Shown here piece after piece: positions 6,421 through 6,948 of a stretch of DNA of 6,948 bases; positions within the stretch are counted from its first letter, which is position 1, and the number at the start of each line of letters is the position of its first letter. A program made the translations under genes and the position numbers. Under the pieces are notes generated by a model, which was not told where the DNA came from, ran no database searches, and was given only the letters and a program-made list of their open reading frames with translations. The stretch is taken from positions 1 to 6,948 of the forward strand of contig JAISAA010000149.1 in assembly GCA_031266955.1 (NCBI GenBank), in the 5' to 3' direction. This stretch comes from Oscillospiraceae bacterium. Lineage in GTDB: Bacteria; Bacillota; Clostridia; Oscillospirales; Oscillospiraceae.

Positions 6421-6948
6421 TTATACGAGGTACGGATTTTTGTCGGCGAGCATCTTTTTGAAGAATTCGTCTTTCTCAGCGTCGATGATCTTGCCGTAAG
6501 CGCCGATCATAACGAATACGTTGGCGTCCGTGCCGTCCGGGGCCGTCATCGTGCCGAAGCCGCGGCCTACGTCGTACATATGGTTGTAGTTGTCGAGGAA
6601 GCAGAGCGTATCACTGCGGAAGCCGACGGACGCGCCGAGCAGCTTCTCCATATTCTGCTCCGTGCAGGAGACTAAGTACATTCCCTCTTTGATTTTCACG
6701 TAATACGCGGGCTCGTCGGAGCCGGGGAGGGCGTTTACCATCTGATTCATCTGCTCGTTGACCGCCGCGGCGTCCTGCGTCTGGATATTGTCGCGCGGAT
6801 ATGAGATGCGATACCAGTCGCGGTCGTAGTACAGGTGCACCGTCGCCATTTCGGGCGCGTACTGCCACTGTATGATGTTGCCGACGGGGTCGGACGAGAA
6901 GCCGTGGCGCGGATAGTGCTTGTACTCCACGCCGTCCTGCTTGATAGC
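6421..6948 (-). CDS. MoaF-like protein, 5' end outside window (C-terminal domain visible)
   Basis: The frame is open from the window edge to TAA at 6423-6421, giving the last 175 residues. A GTG at 6930 could be mistaken for a start, but the six codons before it (AIKQDG) continue the homology: IKQDG-(x8)-PRHGF here parallels LIEDG-(x8)-RRHGF before the second C-terminal domain of the next gene. The gene is therefore truncated by the window and an N-terminal MoaF-like domain is expected upstream. Landmarks shared with the next gene are PRHGFSSDPVGNIIQWQY and YYVKIKEGMYLVS, which occupy equivalent places. The tail after about residue 125 is longer than in the downstream copies and ends FFKKMLADKNPYLV. 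No membrane or export signal is visible in this part. It lies 12 bp before the duplicated MoaF-like gene. The family call rests on resemblance to its neighbour and to remembered MoaF motifs; the function is unknown. Confidence 0.75.
   Translation of the reverse strand, partial: AIKQDGVEYKHYPRHGFSSDPVGNIIQWQYAPEMATVHLYYDRDWYRISYPRDNIQTQDAAAVNEQMNQMVNALPGSDEPAYYVKIKEGMYLVSCTEQNMEKLLGASVGFRSDTLCFLDNYNHMYDVGRGFGTMTAPDGTDANVFVMIGAYGKIIDAEKDEFFKKMLADKNPYLV

Noticed and set aside
6421..6930. GTG 6930 as the true start of the right-hand MoaF-like gene
   Set aside because: The six preceding codons to the window edge stay open and continue the similarity to the neighbouring MoaF unit, so the gene begins outside the window.

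Overview
All six supportable genes in this window lie on the minus strand, so the window reads from its right end to its left end. The DNA is fairly GC-rich, Shine-Dalgarno sites are strong (GGGAGGA, AGGAGGG, GGAG), genes are tightly packed, and one product has a classical lipobox. This suggests an anaerobic gut- or sediment-type bacterium, most plausibly Bacillota/Clostridia, with Synergistota as an alternative. The lineage is an inference from style; no rRNA or marker gene is present.

Region 1 (6948 to 4672) holds two adjacent MoaF-like genes. The first is cut by the window edge and shows only its C-terminal half. The second is 578 aa and contains two complete MoaF-like units joined by a proline/glycine-rich linker. 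The name MoaF comes from molybdenum-cofactor gene neighbourhoods, but no other moa/moe/mod gene is visible here. At least three C-terminal and two N-terminal MoaF-like modules are therefore encoded in tandem, separated by only 12 bp between the genes.

Region 2 (4671 to 4582) is a 90-bp spacer. It carries a perfect 28-bp palindrome flanked by two copies of ACATATGT and resembles a REP-type or miniature mobile element.

Region 3 (4581 to 2825) is a probable two-gene unit: a small protein with two membrane segments and no recognised family, then a PstS-like substrate-binding lipoprotein with an extra C-terminal domain of about 115 residues. No pstC, pstA, pstB or phoU gene is next to it in this window.

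Region 4 (2824 to 1) starts with a good sigma70-type promoter and encodes two consecutive MutS-like ATPases that overlap by 4 bp (ATGA). They are homologous along their whole visible length. Both have a MutS-type P-loop but lack room for a mismatch-recognition domain. The first carries unusual changes in Walker B, signature and H-loop positions; the second, cut by the window edge, looks more canonical in the part seen. The pair looks like a co-translated heterodimer with asymmetric ATPase sites, and is the most interesting system in the window. No RNA genes, CRISPR array or transposase were found, and no gene-free stretch exceeds about 100 bases.
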